Shown: piece by piece, positions 8,980-18,463 of the stretch | Layout of the letters: each line of letters opens with the position of its first letter | How positions within the stretch are numbered: the first letter of the stretch is position 1 | NCBI GenBank assembly: GCA_016931515.1 | Contig: JAFGEQ010000005.1 | Location: forward strand, 124,001 to 188,000 | DNA: 64,000 bases | Source of the DNA: a candidate division CSSED10-310 bacterium | GTDB taxonomy: Bacteria; CSSED10-310 | Reading direction: 5' to 3' | Notes under the pieces: model-generated | The model's database searches: none | Told to the model about the DNA's origin: nothing | The model's input: the letters and a program-made list of their open reading frames with translations, nothing else | Position numbers and translations under genes: made by a program

Positions 8980-9771
8980 TCATGACAGACGGTACTGCTC
9001 GCTCCTTCGGTCAGCGAACAGGTCGTTTCGAGATGTGATCTGCTTGTTATCCGACTCCCAAGGGTTCACATCAGTTATTACGACGGCTGTTTCCTCATCG
9101 CCCGCCTGCCCAAGGACCTTTCCCCCGGGGTCAATAATCCTGCTATTTCCGATATAGTTCAAATACATACTACCCCGCTTTTCTGATCCACCCCGATTGG
9201 CCGTCACAGCAAAAACCCGGTTTTCAAGACAGCGAGTGACCATTGCTTGAGGACAATGCGGTAAAACGAGATTTGATGGATGCGTAATGATCTGTGCACC
9301 GGCTAGCGCCAGTGTCCGGGCGGACTCCGGGAAAAACCAGTCAAAACAGATCATGATCCCGACCCTCACATCACGCCAGGTAAACACCTCGAATCCCGTA
9401 TCACCCGGATTGAAGAACAATTTTTCCCGATCGAAAAGGTGTGTTTTACGATAGACGTAGAGGTCCCCCTCGGGTGTAACCATGACAGCTGAATTAAAAC
9501 AAGACTTTCCAGCCCTCTCAGGGAGACCCGCAACCAGTGCCGTGCCTGTCTCCCGGCTTATCGACACCAGCCGCCCGGTCGTATATCCACCTTCAACAGG
9601 TTCAGCCAGGGACCAAACCTCACGTTCGTCCGTGAACAGATAACCCGTTGCAAAAAATTCCGGAAGCACCAGTAAATCCGCCGTAACCTGGCGAATCAAC
9701 ATCTCCGCATGATTCACATTGTGACATGTCTCGCCAAACACCGGCGTCATCTGAACAAAACCGATCCGCAT
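8980..9771 (-). CDS. nitrilase-superfamily amidase (carbon-nitrogen hydrolase)
   Basis: A 263-aa single-domain hydrolase with the Glu-Lys-Cys triad of the nitrilase superfamily: Glu in LLVLPEFFATGY (about residue 38), Lys in YRKTHLFDREK (about 110) and Cys in VGIMICFDWFFPESAR (about 143). It probably hydrolyses an amide or omega-amide such as alpha-ketoglutaramate, or an N-carbamoyl compound; the substrate cannot be read from the sequence. GGAG lies 8 bases before the ATG. The gene is divergent from the FadL-like barrel gene. Confidence 0.9.
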   Translation of the reverse strand: MRIGFVQMTPVFGETCHNVNHAEMLIRQVTADLLVLPEFFATGYLFTDEREVWSLAEPVEGGYTTGRLVSISRETGTALVAGLPERAGKSCFNSAVMVTPEGDLYVYRKTHLFDREKLFFNPGDTGFEVFTWRDVRVGIMICFDWFFPESARTLALAGAQIITHPSNLVLPHCPQAMVTRCLENRVFAVTANRGGSEKRGSMYLNYIGNSRIIDPGGKVLGQAGDEETAVVITDVNPWESDNKQITSRNDLFADRRSEQYRLS

Positions 9772-9973
9772 GTTTGTATCTCCTCTCTTCTATCAACCGC
9801 CACCAGCCGAGTGCTTTTCCTGCCGACCTGCCGATTGATGTTTCACCGGACAAGTATGTCACATGGAATTCTTCAATGCGAGACTCCAATCCCCCGGTTG
9901 ACTTCTCCGTAATTACTCATAACAATGAGCACGGCATCGGGAAGACTCGAAGGACTTCAAGGGAGGATTGGGT

Positions 9974-11224
9974 ATGATAAATAAATTGTGTCTTGCCAGC
10001 ATAGCCTTGATCTGCATTATGACTACGGACGCACTGGCGCAGTCACCGTTTTTCTCCTGGGCCAGTCCTCGATCGATGGCACTGGGCGGCGTCTCAACCA
10101 CGGGATTTGATGAACCCGCAACCATGCATTTGAATCCTGCCTCCCTCGTGGAAATTGACCGGTTAACGGTGAGTTCCGGTCTCGCTGTGACCCTCCTGGA
10201 TGAAACTGTAACCGTCGATGGTCAATCACCGATAGACAACCGTATGAGTCCTGCAATCGCTCCCAATCTCACCACAGCAGTTAATTTCGGCTCCCGTCTT
10301 ATCAGTGCCGGGATCTCGCTGAACACATTCGACTCCTACCGCCTGAGTCTGCCATCCGATAGCCTGACACGATATCAGGGAACCGACCTGACTCTTTTCT
10401 CCGGCGGTCTGGACGTTGCATTGGGTTTTATGCCGATCCGCGACCTTTCATTCGGCATCAAGCTCGGGCTCCTGGCAGCAACGGCTAAATGGAACCGCCG
10501 GATCAGCCCGTTTAACGATGATCCTGATCCGGAATTTGACATGCACTGGAGCCTTGACATGAATGCGTTATCAGACTACAGCGTCCTGTTCGGGACAACC
10601 TGGTCGGCCGGGTATCGGTTCAAAGCAGGCTTGACCTACCGGCCACAGATGCGGTATCGGTTCGATGCTACTATCGAGAACGAACTCCCTGAGGTCATGG
10701 GTGGAGAAGTCATCACATCCAAAATACGTGATCTGAGCATCACGATCCCGCAGGAAATCCGGCTAGGTTTCCATTGGTTGGCTACTGAGCGGATGGATCT
10801 TTACATGGATGTCGGCTGGACGGAAAACAGCAAGATCGACTCGATAACTCTCAAGGCGGATGACCCGAAACCGCCATACATCGATGCAACGACGACGATC
10901 CCTGTCCGATTGAAAGATGTCTGGCACGGTCATCTCGGCATCGAGTACATGGCCTCCGGATTTTTCACATTGAGAGCCGGCGGCTTTTATTACAATCGCA
11001 GCGGCCGCCCCGAATACGAATCAACGATGATTCCCGAGACCGCTCATTTCGGTGTCACAACCGGAGTCGGTTTCCATTTCTTCGAATGGGATCTCGATGC
11101 ATCCGCAGGCTGGATAGACTACGAAACTGTCACCATGAGCGGAACCGCATTGCCGTTTCCCCTTGATGCGGAGAAAAATGTCTCCAGATACGTTGGTGCT
11201 GTATCAGTACGGTACCATTTTTAA
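9974..11224 (+). CDS. FadL/OmpP1-like outer-membrane barrel protein
   Basis: A 416-aa exported protein. The signal peptide spans about residues 1-22 (hydrophobic core KLCLASIALICIMTT, cleavage after DALA). The mature N-terminus SPRSMALGGVSTTGFDEPATMHLNPASL matches the hatch of FadL/TodX proteins, which bring hydrophobic molecules across the outer membrane. The remainder alternates amphipathic strands and ends in Phe (VSVRYHF), a typical barrel C-terminus. GGAGG at 9961-9965 fits the ATG at 9974; the in-frame TTG at 9968 is too close to be used. It is direct evidence of an outer membrane. The substrate is unknown. Confidence 0.85.
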   Translation: MINKLCLASIALICIMTTDALAQSPFFSWASPRSMALGGVSTTGFDEPATMHLNPASLVEIDRLTVSSGLAVTLLDETVTVDGQSPIDNRMSPAIAPNLTTAVNFGSRLISAGISLNTFDSYRLSLPSDSLTRYQGTDLTLFSGGLDVALGFMPIRDLSFGIKLGLLAATAKWNRRISPFNDDPDPEFDMHWSLDMNALSDYSVLFGTTWSAGYRFKAGLTYRPQMRYRFDATIENELPEVMGGEVITSKIRDLSITIPQEIRLGFHWLATERMDLYMDVGWTENSKIDSITLKADDPKPPYIDATTTIPVRLKDVWHGHLGIEYMASGFFTLRAGGFYYNRSGRPEYESTMIPETAHFGVTTGVGFHFFEWDLDASAGWIDYETVTMSGTALPFPLDAEKNVSRYVGAVSVRYHF

Positions 11225-11265
11225 TTTGGATCTACAGGATCGAAAGAGCTGCATCCGCTCCTGAA

Positions 11266-13926
11266 TCAGGCTTTCTGCTTCAGAATACGGCGCGATGAGA
11301 TAAACAATATGCCGCTCAATATACCGATCATCAGTAATAAACCCCATTGGTTTGTAGCCGGAATAGGCTGGATTCCCTCACAGTCCATGTAAAGCATGAA
11401 CGGAGTTTCGTATCCGCTCGGCATATCCACAATAATGTAATATGTGACACCTGATGTCGCCCAGAAATCCAGAGGCATATTGCTGTAAGTCCAATTGCAG
11501 TTGGCGTTCTCCGAACAGGAATTCAGTCTCATGGCGATCAAATTGTAATTGGTCGGATTGGCTGTAGTGATTCGCGCCGTGACTGCGCCGGTAATCGGTG
11601 AAACAAACTTGAAGATCATTTCATTGCCATCCAGCAACGGTGCGCTAGTCGGCAGGCAGACATAGCTTTGAACGTTGTCGACGCCTTCAATTTCTGGGTT
11701 GCAGGAGCGGAAATCACCGCAGAAAACCGGTATAGCGGAGCTGCAAGCCAGGTTGATCGGCGGTGTCGGTGTCACCGTCGGTCCTCCAGTCGCTGTCGGT
11801 TCCTGCGTCGGGCTGGGTGTCCAGGTCGGCGTGCTCGTGGGCGTATTTGTCGGGGTTGGCGTATTCGTTGGTGTCGGTGTGTTGGTCGGCGTATTGGTCG
11901 GTGTCGGCGTATCGGTCGGCATCGGTGTGTCGGTATGTGTCGGCGTCTCGGTCGGTGTCGGCGTCTCGGTCGGTGTCGGTGTGGCTCCTTCGATCACCTC
12001 GGCGTTATCGATGGCCCAGTAACCGCTGACGTTCTGGCGGCCGTAGATATGAACATCGTCGATATTCCACCCGCAGAAACGGTAGCCATCGCCGTCAGAG
12101 GTCAGGCACCAGCGGACATACACCGTTGATTGATGCGCCGCCCACGGGGACAGGTCCAGAACGTGATCCTCCCATCGAATGTCATTAAACACGTGCTGGA
12201 AATCGCCATTGCTATACCACACATCATTCCATATTGATCCGTCAGTGGACACTTGGATAATGGCGCGATCGCCATTGGCTAGTGACGAATAGTTATTTTC
12301 GACACCCAGCCATCGCTTGTAGTCCAGTTCCACGTAATCGTAGTTAGTGCAGTCAAACGCGGTGGTTTGAAGCCAGCAGTTGGCATTCGTGTTGTAAGAA
12401 CCGTTATTGTCCGCACCTGTATCCAGGGCAAAGAACCACAATCCTTCCGCAGGATCAGTCGGGCCCTGACCCCGGTACCAGTGAATGCTGGAACTCGTCA
12501 GAGCCTGGGTTCTGAAAAATTCAGCCTGGCTCCCTCCCTGGGTCCAGCCCGGGTCGGTCTCCATATCCCAGGAAACAATGGTGTCCATCGGGTCAGTTCG
12601 GGTGTATCGGAATGCAAGTTGAGCCCTGGGTTTAAGGGAACCGGCGATTGGAATGTCGACAGTGACTGGTCCTGCCGCATCGGATCCCGAGTGCGACCAC
12701 AATTGGATCCATGGCTGTTGTGATACGGGACCGGTATCGTTGACTCTTGACCATGTCATCAGGACTTCAGCCAGGTTGTATCCGCCGTCGTTGACGAATT
12801 CGTGGGTGAAAGTAAAATCCGGCCATCCTGGGTGAGTGCTGAGGTCGATGAAGCGGGTCGCGAGGATCTCCTGCGTGCAATCCGGTTCCGCGACCATGCA
12901 ACCGGTCGCATTGGAGCCGTATCCGGTGCTATAGTATGTCCAGGTATTTGACCGGGGACCGCCGTTGGCGACGGACCAGAACTCCGGATAGTCATCGGTC
13001 AGTCCTTCGAAATCTTCCGGCCAGTCTGCCGAATCCCATGTATGAGACACCGGCACAAATCGGTAGTGGGTTTCCGGGAAAGCCGGGCCAGCATGAGTCG
13101 AACACCCGACATGCCAGCTCTCGGTGTTGATCGGGGGTGAGGTTGGATCGGTTGTCGGTTCATCCCCGATGCTCCCATATTCCATGCCGACGTCCATGTC
13201 GTGCGGATCGACGGTTAAACAAAAAGAACTGAGATTTTTCCAATAATATAATTCGACAATGTTGCTGGTTTCGTAAAGCCGTGCCCAAACGGTCATGGTA
13301 TCGGCAGCGGCTCCCGTACTGTTGTGGTAATGAATGTGATAATACTCAATCACTGCATTGCGCAGACCGAACTCGTTCCCGTAATGCCCGATAAGTATTC
13401 CGTGACCCGGTGCTTGTGCATACTGGTTGAAGGAGCGTACACGGCCCTCCCGCCAGGCGATGAAGATGGCATCTTCCGGGTAGGCGGGGTTGACGATTCG
13501 GGAGTTCGTATCGATAGCCGTGCCATAATCCTTGAATTCGGGTTCAAAGGATAGATAAAAGGACGTGGCTGCTTTCAACCAGTTCTGGCGGGACAGATAA
13601 AAATTAAAGTCGAAGCCCAGATCGATAGAGGCAGAGTATTCAGTATATGCGGTCTGTACGGTGGTGTTATATGGTCGCCACCAGCTGGTCTGAGTGGGGC
13701 TTTGAGTAAAGCGCCAGCCTGTGAGGGCATACGCGTCGCCATCGATGGGTCCGACACCGCCGAGACCTATCGGCTTAGGGTCGGAGGAATCCCCGAAAGT
13801 CTGGTATACATAAAAGCCGCTGACATCCAGAGCTTCGGCAGGGTGGGTCGCGATTACCAGGACGGCTGTCGCGAATACGAAAGCAATCCATGGAGCCGGT
13901 TTCAACATCATCGATATCCGCATCAT
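11266..13926 (-). CDS. large secreted protein with PPC-like domain, Thr-Pro linker and IPTL-like C-terminal sorting signal
   Basis: A cell-surface protein of 886 aa. The signal peptide is about residues 1-33 (ending THPAEA). The body is rich in aromatic beta-sandwich sequence. Two stretches resemble jelly-roll or MAM-type modules ([29 protein letters not shown]). A Thr-Pro-rich linker follows (about 650-720), then a PPC-like domain ([19 protein letters not shown] to the C-terminal region). The tail IPATNQWG, a hydrophobic helix and RR form a tripartite sorting signal of the PEP-CTERM/IPTL type. Start chosen at the first of two adjacent ATGs with GAGG 8 bases upstream; the frame is open to 13974. 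The ligand or activity is unknown. Confidence 0.85.
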   Translation of the reverse strand: MMRISMMLKPAPWIAFVFATAVLVIATHPAEALDVSGFYVYQTFGDSSDPKPIGLGGVGPIDGDAYALTGWRFTQSPTQTSWWRPYNTTVQTAYTEYSASIDLGFDFNFYLSRQNWLKAATSFYLSFEPEFKDYGTAIDTNSRIVNPAYPEDAIFIAWREGRVRSFNQYAQAPGHGILIGHYGNEFGLRNAVIEYYHIHYHNSTGAAADTMTVWARLYETSNIVELYYWKNLSSFCLTVDPHDMDVGMEYGSIGDEPTTDPTSPPINTESWHVGCSTHAGPAFPETHYRFVPVSHTWDSADWPEDFEGLTDDYPEFWSVANGGPRSNTWTYYSTGYGSNATGCMVAEPDCTQEILATRFIDLSTHPGWPDFTFTHEFVNDGGYNLAEVLMTWSRVNDTGPVSQQPWIQLWSHSGSDAAGPVTVDIPIAGSLKPRAQLAFRYTRTDPMDTIVSWDMETDPGWTQGGSQAEFFRTQALTSSSIHWYRGQGPTDPAEGLWFFALDTGADNNGSYNTNANCWLQTTAFDCTNYDYVELDYKRWLGVENNYSSLANGDRAIIQVSTDGSIWNDVWYSNGDFQHVFNDIRWEDHVLDLSPWAAHQSTVYVRWCLTSDGDGYRFCGWNIDDVHIYGRQNVSGYWAIDNAEVIEGATPTPTETPTPTETPTHTDTPMPTDTPTPTNTPTNTPTPTNTPTPTNTPTSTPTWTPSPTQEPTATGGPTVTPTPPINLACSSAIPVFCGDFRSCNPEIEGVDNVQSYVCLPTSAPLLDGNEMIFKFVSPITGAVTARITTANPTNYNLIAMRLNSCSENANCNWTYSNMPLDFWATSGVTYYIIVDMPSGYETPFMLYMDCEGIQPIPATNQWGLLLMIGILSGILFISSRRILKQKA
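11760..11988. repeat. tandem repeat encoding a Thr-Pro linker
   Basis: About 230 bp of degenerate short repeats. On the coding (minus) strand they read as alternating Thr-Pro units with occasional Glu, Asp, Asn or Ser. The plus strand shows runs of GGTGTCGG-type units. It encodes a stiff, probably glycosylated spacer. Such repeats can change length by slippage. It is not a CRISPR array: units are short, degenerate and in frame. Confidence 0.85.
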
Positions 13927-14162
13927 TGTTTTATCCTCTGCAGAGTTATCTTTTGGGGACACACTACATAACAAATATACCTGAAATCAGTGATTTTTGC
14001 AAGCGGAAGACGACAGGATCATCGGGTATTAATCGTCATGATATCGAATATCATCAATTTGTATCCGGTGATTCCGATTGCCGGTTTGGAGGTTGAACCT
14101 TTCAATATCTCGTGGTACGGTCAGCCGGTCACTCCCGGATGCACCGGGACGGAGGATTTGAA

Positions 14163-15212
14163 TTGGACGTCATCTGGCTGAACCGTAATCCCTCAATCCG
14201 ATACACGTATCGGCCCAGCATTCGCCGAGCCGTCAACAATGTTCTGGTCGGTCTTCAGGCGCGATTGCGAACCCGTCGCGTTGTCGGTTACCCCCGGCAC
14301 CTGATTGTTGATCTTGTCAACGTCTGTGGATTGGCCTGCCCGATCTGTCCCAACGGCCGGGGCGAAATTCCCCGTCAACCCGGGATCATGATGCCTTCGC
14401 TGTTCGCGAGTATCATGAAAACGATGGGGCCCTACCTCTATACGCTGACATTAACGAATTGGGGTGAGCCTCTCAGACATCCGCAACTCCTTGACCTGTT
14501 GGCCATCGCACGATCATACCCCTGTTACATCGGTTTTTCCTCCAATCTGCAGCATCTTCCGGACTCCCTGCTCGATGGTCTCATCCGGTCCGGCATTGAC
14601 GAGATCGGCATTTCCATCGATGGTGCCACAGCGGCCACGTACAACCATTACCGGATCGGAGGGGATTTCAACACGGCACTGACCAATTTGAAAAGACTGG
14701 TGACCCGGCGCAGGGAGCTGGGTTCGATCACTCCAAAAATCCGGTGGCAGGTACTGCTGAACCGTTACACGGAACCGGAAACCGGGGCGGTGGAAGCACT
14801 CGCCCGTGAGATTGGTGTGGACTCCGTGATGTTCATTCCGATTTTTATCGATATATCTCGGATGTTCACTCACACGCCTGCAGAGCGTCTGGCGAGGGAT
14901 CGCCACTGGCTACCCCGGGATCCGGACATGTCGTTCTACGATACCGACACAGGGCGTTTGAAAGGGGACCCCCGGTTCTGCAACAAGATTTGGGATACGA
15001 TGGTGATTCATCCCGATGGCGCCGTATCGCCCTGCTGTGCAGTGATCGATCCCGCAGATGATTTCGGTCGTCTTACGGAAGGCACTGATTTTAATAGCAT
15101 TTGGAATGGTCCATCCTACCGGATGGCCCGTTCGAGAATGGCGGGACGCCGGTCGGATGAAGGGCATATCGTCTGCGATCACTGCCTGCAGAACGGAGTG
15201 TTGATTCTATGA
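14163..15212 (+). CDS. radical SAM/SPASM-type protein (first of pair)
   Basis: A 349-aa radical SAM enzyme. The iron-sulfur motif CGLACPIC (CX3CX2C) lies in VDLVNVCGLACPICPNG. TNWGEPLRHP and GISIDGAT follow as expected of the SAM-binding barrel. C-terminal cysteines (FCNKIW, SPCCAV, CDHCLQNG) fit a SPASM-like auxiliary cluster. I chose the TTG at 14163 because GGAGG (14151-14155) lies exactly 7 bases upstream; the frame is open from a GTG at 14112 without such a site. A second radical SAM gene and a metallo-beta-lactamase gene follow on the same strand. The substrate is unknown; peptide or sugar modification are the common roles for this class. Confidence 0.88.
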   Translation: MDVIWLNRNPSIRYTYRPSIRRAVNNVLVGLQARLRTRRVVGYPRHLIVDLVNVCGLACPICPNGRGEIPRQPGIMMPSLFASIMKTMGPYLYTLTLTNWGEPLRHPQLLDLLAIARSYPCYIGFSSNLQHLPDSLLDGLIRSGIDEIGISIDGATAATYNHYRIGGDFNTALTNLKRLVTRRRELGSITPKIRWQVLLNRYTEPETGAVEALAREIGVDSVMFIPIFIDISRMFTHTPAERLARDRHWLPRDPDMSFYDTDTGRLKGDPRFCNKIWDTMVIHPDGAVSPCCAVIDPADDFGRLTEGTDFNSIWNGPSYRMARSRMAGRRSDEGHIVCDHCLQNGVLIL

Positions 15213-15279
15213 TCAGGTATATCATAGTCGGATCGTGGAACGGATCATGTGCCTGCCTGGATCGAGTGGAGAACAGGAC

Positions 15280-16254
15280 ATGCGACTGAAGCGGGTAATC
15301 GGAAACAGGTTATTCGGGTTATGGGGTGACATCCGGCCCGGGTCGCTTCAGATAGAAGTGACCAATGCGTGCAACTTTCGTTGTCTGATGTGTCCATTTC
15401 ATGGGCCGGAGAACACATCGGACCGCCCTATTGGATTTATGGAGCCGGGCCGTTATCGCGAGGTTGTCAGGGACTTTAGGGATTTCGGCGGGTCTCTGGT
15501 GATTCCCCAGGGAGCGGGCGAATCATTTCTCCATCCGGAATTTCCTGAATTGCTTGAGTTCACCAAACGGACTCTGAATTTATCGGTCGGATTTAATACA
15601 AACGGTGCACGAGTGACACGCGATCATCTACGGTTGCTGATTGATCTCGGAATCGATGAGATCGGTTTTTCGGTGGATGCGCTGACGCCCGGGACATTCA
15701 AAGCGATAACCGGCGGTGATCTTGAACCTGTGGAACAGACGGTGAAGATGCTGGTCGATATGCGGCGATCGATGTCTGTGCGGCGCCCCCTGATACGGGT
15801 TTTACTGGTTGCGCAAGAATCGAATCAGGCGGAGATCGATGACTACATCCGGCGCTGGCTGCCGGTTGTGGATGAAATTGTCATACAATCGCGCCGAATA
15901 CAGGCGGGCCGGGTCCTGGAAAAACCTCGCATCGAGCCGAGACGTCCTTGCCGGCATCTGTTTGATACGGCGTTTGTCCAATGGGATGGGGAAATGGTCA
16001 TTTGCTGTGAGGACTGGGAAAGTGTCAGCAGTGTCGGAAACGTGTTCGAATCGGGATTTCGGTCTCTCTGGAGAAGCCGGATCATGAAAACCTATCGGTC
16101 AGCTCAGCGTCGGGGAGATTATTCGCCGCCAGCCATCTGCAGGGATTGCCAGGCATGGGCCGGAGGTCTGGAATCCAGACGGAACGAGAACGGAAAGGAA
16201 ATTACGATGACCGCTTTGACGCGTGTGATCAGGCGGGGAAAGGAATCGGCATGA
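15280..16254 (+). CDS. radical SAM/SPASM-type protein (second of pair)
   Basis: A 324-aa radical SAM protein with CNFRCLMC (CX3CX2C) in QIEVTNACNFRCLMCPF, the barrel motif GFSVDALTP, and a SPASM-like C-terminal set (PCRHLF, VICCEDW, CRDCQAW). The ATG at 15280 has GGAG 8 bases upstream; an in-frame GTG at 15235 lacks a site. It is related to, but clearly diverged from, the gene before it, so the two may act on the same substrate in series. Its stop overlaps the start of the next gene as ATGA. Confidence 0.88.
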   Translation: MRLKRVIGNRLFGLWGDIRPGSLQIEVTNACNFRCLMCPFHGPENTSDRPIGFMEPGRYREVVRDFRDFGGSLVIPQGAGESFLHPEFPELLEFTKRTLNLSVGFNTNGARVTRDHLRLLIDLGIDEIGFSVDALTPGTFKAITGGDLEPVEQTVKMLVDMRRSMSVRRPLIRVLLVAQESNQAEIDDYIRRWLPVVDEIVIQSRRIQAGRVLEKPRIEPRRPCRHLFDTAFVQWDGEMVICCEDWESVSSVGNVFESGFRSLWRSRIMKTYRSAQRRGDYSPPAICRDCQAWAGGLESRRNENGKEITMTALTRVIRRGKESA

Positions 16255-17339
16255 TGGAGGGTTCTCGGGAAGCCGGTGCAGCAAGTTTTCAATCCGCGGA
16301 TGATAAATGGGCATTCCGATGGCAGCTGTCCGGACCGTCACAGGATCCGTTCCTGCTGGTGGATTTTGAGAACGACGGTCTAGCTGTTCTATTCGATTGC
16401 GGCGTTCGGGTCTGGGGCAAAGTCAAAACCATTCTGAAGGTGCGTCATCTGCTGATCACACATGCGCATATTGATCATCTGATCGGATTTGATCATATCA
16501 TCCGATCGCTTTTAGGGGAGAATAAAACGCTTTTTGTTCATGGACCGGAGGGAATCACGCGGCGTTTATCGGCCAAGCTTGAAGGATATGACTGGGATAA
16601 ATCGGCTGAACAGGAACTGATACTGGATATCCGGGAGTACCGGGATGGTGTGGGTACCCGGAGTGTCCTGGCATGCAATCGGCGATTTGAACCGGTATCG
16701 GCTCCGGAAACTTTTTCGGTATATGGTCCGATTATCGACGAAAAACACTTTGCCATCCATACTGTTCGAGTGGCCCATGGGGGATCGCCCTGTCTTGCCT
16801 ATGTGTTGTCGGAGAAAGACAGTGTACGCATAGATAAGGATCGACTGGATGCACTCGGTGTAGAGCCCGGGCCATGGGTCGGGGAGTTGATCCGCCGGGT
16901 TGAGGCCGGCAGTGCGGCAGACAACGATCTCATAACGGTCGGAGGATCCGAGACGAGTATCAGTGACCTTGTAAGGGATCTTGTTCGAGTCAGGCGAGGA
17001 CGGGTGGTTGTCTACATTACCGATACGGTATACGAAGATGGATGGGTAGACCGTCTCAAAGAACTGGCGACGGGAGCTGATCTGGTTGTCTGTGAATCAA
17101 CCTTCCTCCAGGCGGATAGCCATCTCGCGTCGGTGTATCATCATCTCACGTCGGTTCAGGCTGCCCGTATTGCCCGGGAACTCGACGCCCGACAACTCAT
17201 GTTGTTTCACGTTTCGAGCCGGTATCATCCCAACCTGTTTCAAGCGGTTCAGGAGGCGCGGTCGGTTTTCCCTCGGACGGATATGATTCAACCGGCTCGA
17301 CGGACCCAGAGTCGGCGGGGTCGGAAGGTATCCGAATAA
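16251..17339 (+). CDS. RNase Z-like metallo-beta-lactamase-fold hydrolase
   Basis: A 362-aa metal-dependent hydrolase. The metal motif is THAHIDHLIGF near residue 65. LFVHGPEGITRRLSAKLEGY is the conserved loop of RNase Z-like proteins. Further ligands are His in VRVAHGG, Asp in VYITDTVYEDG, and the distal HVSSRY near the C-terminus. It looks closest to tRNA 3'-end endonucleases (RNase Z/ElaC). Length and context (coupled ATGA overlap with a radical SAM gene) leave open a role in small-molecule metabolism. The window's three tRNA genes lack encoded CCA, which fits a need for RNase Z, but this gene need not be that enzyme. Its last 143 bases overlap the convergent lipoprotein gene. Confidence 0.82.
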   Translation: MMEGSREAGAASFQSADDKWAFRWQLSGPSQDPFLLVDFENDGLAVLFDCGVRVWGKVKTILKVRHLLITHAHIDHLIGFDHIIRSLLGENKTLFVHGPEGITRRLSAKLEGYDWDKSAEQELILDIREYRDGVGTRSVLACNRRFEPVSAPETFSVYGPIIDEKHFAIHTVRVAHGGSPCLAYVLSEKDSVRIDKDRLDALGVEPGPWVGELIRRVEAGSAADNDLITVGGSETSISDLVRDLVRVRRGRVVVYITDTVYEDGWVDRLKELATGADLVVCESTFLQADSHLASVYHHLTSVQAARIARELDARQLMLFHVSSRYHPNLFQAVQEARSVFPRTDMIQPARRTQSRRGRKVSE

Positions 17340-18330
17340 CGAACGGTTCTGCTGCAGGATTCGCACTGAAATCTAATACATGTATCTCAATCTCTGTGTC
17401 TCTCGGAACGAGGACGAAATTTTTCCTGAGAAGGCTGCCGATCCGGTCTTCCGGTGAGGGTGGATTATCGGGCGGGTGAACGTGAAAGACACCCAGGTAG
17501 ATGCCCTGGATATCCATATCTGCAATGGCGGCATACTGAGTTCCCTGACTCAGGATATACGAGTAGCGCGTATAATAAGTCAGCAGATCCATAAAACTAT
17601 CAATAGCGTCCTGTTTCGTTGTTTCGCCTGTTCCGGGAGATTCTTTCAGGATTTCCAATGTTCGACGGGCTCGGACATTGAGCCAGGGCAAGTCCGGTAG
17701 AACCTTTTGAAGCCGGATGGCAAATGTATCGAAGGAGTCGATGTTGCGCAGTTCCTTCAACCAGCGTGCATTGTCGGGTTCGATAATCAGAAAGGTGAGA
17801 ATTCCGGCGTCGGGATCAGCCAGAACAATACCGCCGGTTTCCGAAAGAGAGTCCCCGGCATCCGTCTTTACCATTTTCCGGATACTTTGTTCCGATACCG
17901 GATGCAGAAGCAATTTTCGGATCGACTCTTCAGTGAATATACTGCGGGGAACACCGGCATTTGATTGGAAAAACACGTTCAATCGATAAAGACGGATTGA
18001 CAACTCCGGTACCAGCATGCGATTGGATCCGGATGGGATGGCTGTAATCCGGTTATCGTCAGGATCCAGACGAAATGTGGTTGCGGGATTCGTTTCAAGA
18101 TTTTTGCGAACCCATTCTCCACATCGTTGAACCTCTCCACGGAGCGGAGACTCAGGATTTCCCAGTGGCAGCTGCTGCTGGATCAGGAGGTTGACGAGTC
18201 GATCCGAGATCATCGATGTGCCTGTCGGACGCCTGGATGGCAGACAGGCGACTGCGGTAAAAAGAGTGATGAGAAGAATGATCCATCCGGATAGCGATGA
18301 GGACAGTCGACTGTCATTTACAGGGGACAT
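17197..18330 (-). CDS. lipoprotein with a JAMM-like motif, function unknown
   Basis: A 377-aa protein with a lipoprotein signal (hydrophobic core WIILLITLFTAV, then Ala-Cys at about residue 29). The central part (30-270) matches nothing I recognise. Residues 283-295 read HVHPPDNPPSPED, preceded by GIYLGVF. This resembles the zinc-binding HxHP...SxxD motif of JAMM/MPN and RadC-type metalloproteins, with a spacing one residue shorter than usual, and strand-like FVLVP and IEIHVLDF follow. The catalytic Glu is not obvious upstream. The C-terminal 45 residues are Pro/Ser/Glu-rich and lie in DNA shared with the convergent hydrolase gene. Confidence 0.65.
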   Translation of the reverse strand: MSPVNDSRLSSSLSGWIILLITLFTAVACLPSRRPTGTSMISDRLVNLLIQQQLPLGNPESPLRGEVQRCGEWVRKNLETNPATTFRLDPDDNRITAIPSGSNRMLVPELSIRLYRLNVFFQSNAGVPRSIFTEESIRKLLLHPVSEQSIRKMVKTDAGDSLSETGGIVLADPDAGILTFLIIEPDNARWLKELRNIDSFDTFAIRLQKVLPDLPWLNVRARRTLEILKESPGTGETTKQDAIDSFMDLLTYYTRYSYILSQGTQYAAIADMDIQGIYLGVFHVHPPDNPPSPEDRIGSLLRKNFVLVPRDTEIEIHVLDFSANPAAEPFVIRIPSDPADSGSVEPVESYPSEGKPTAPPEPLETGWDDTGSKRETT

Positions 18331-18415
18331 TGCAGATAGATACCTCCGGTCATGCGGGTTGTGACATCCATTCGAACACTACATTTTAATGGATTTTACG
18401 AGAATTGGAAACACA

Positions 18416-18430
18416 TGGCATACAAGTTGC
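18416..18430 (+). promoter_or_regulatory. sigma-54-type (-24/-12) promoter
   Basis: TGGCAT and TTGC stand in the sigma-54 arrangement: GG (18417-18418), 10 bases, GC (18429-18430). The predicted start is near 18442, about 20 bases before the ATG of the small lipoprotein gene, leaving room for its GGAGGAG site. Sigma-54 promoters need an enhancer-binding ATPase; none is seen in the window. The match is short, so a chance occurrence is possible. Confidence 0.5.
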
Positions 18431-18463
18431 TTAATAGAGGTTTGTATACGGAGGAGTTAACCA

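Noticed and set aside
11760-11988. Possible CRISPR-like repeat array
   Set aside because: Units are short, degenerate, in frame with the coding sequence and have no constant-length spacers.
11675-12022. 115-aa Val/Gly-rich open frames on the plus strand over the Thr-Pro repeat
   Set aside because: Antisense image of the in-frame Thr-Pro linker of the secreted protein; composition is forced by the repeat.
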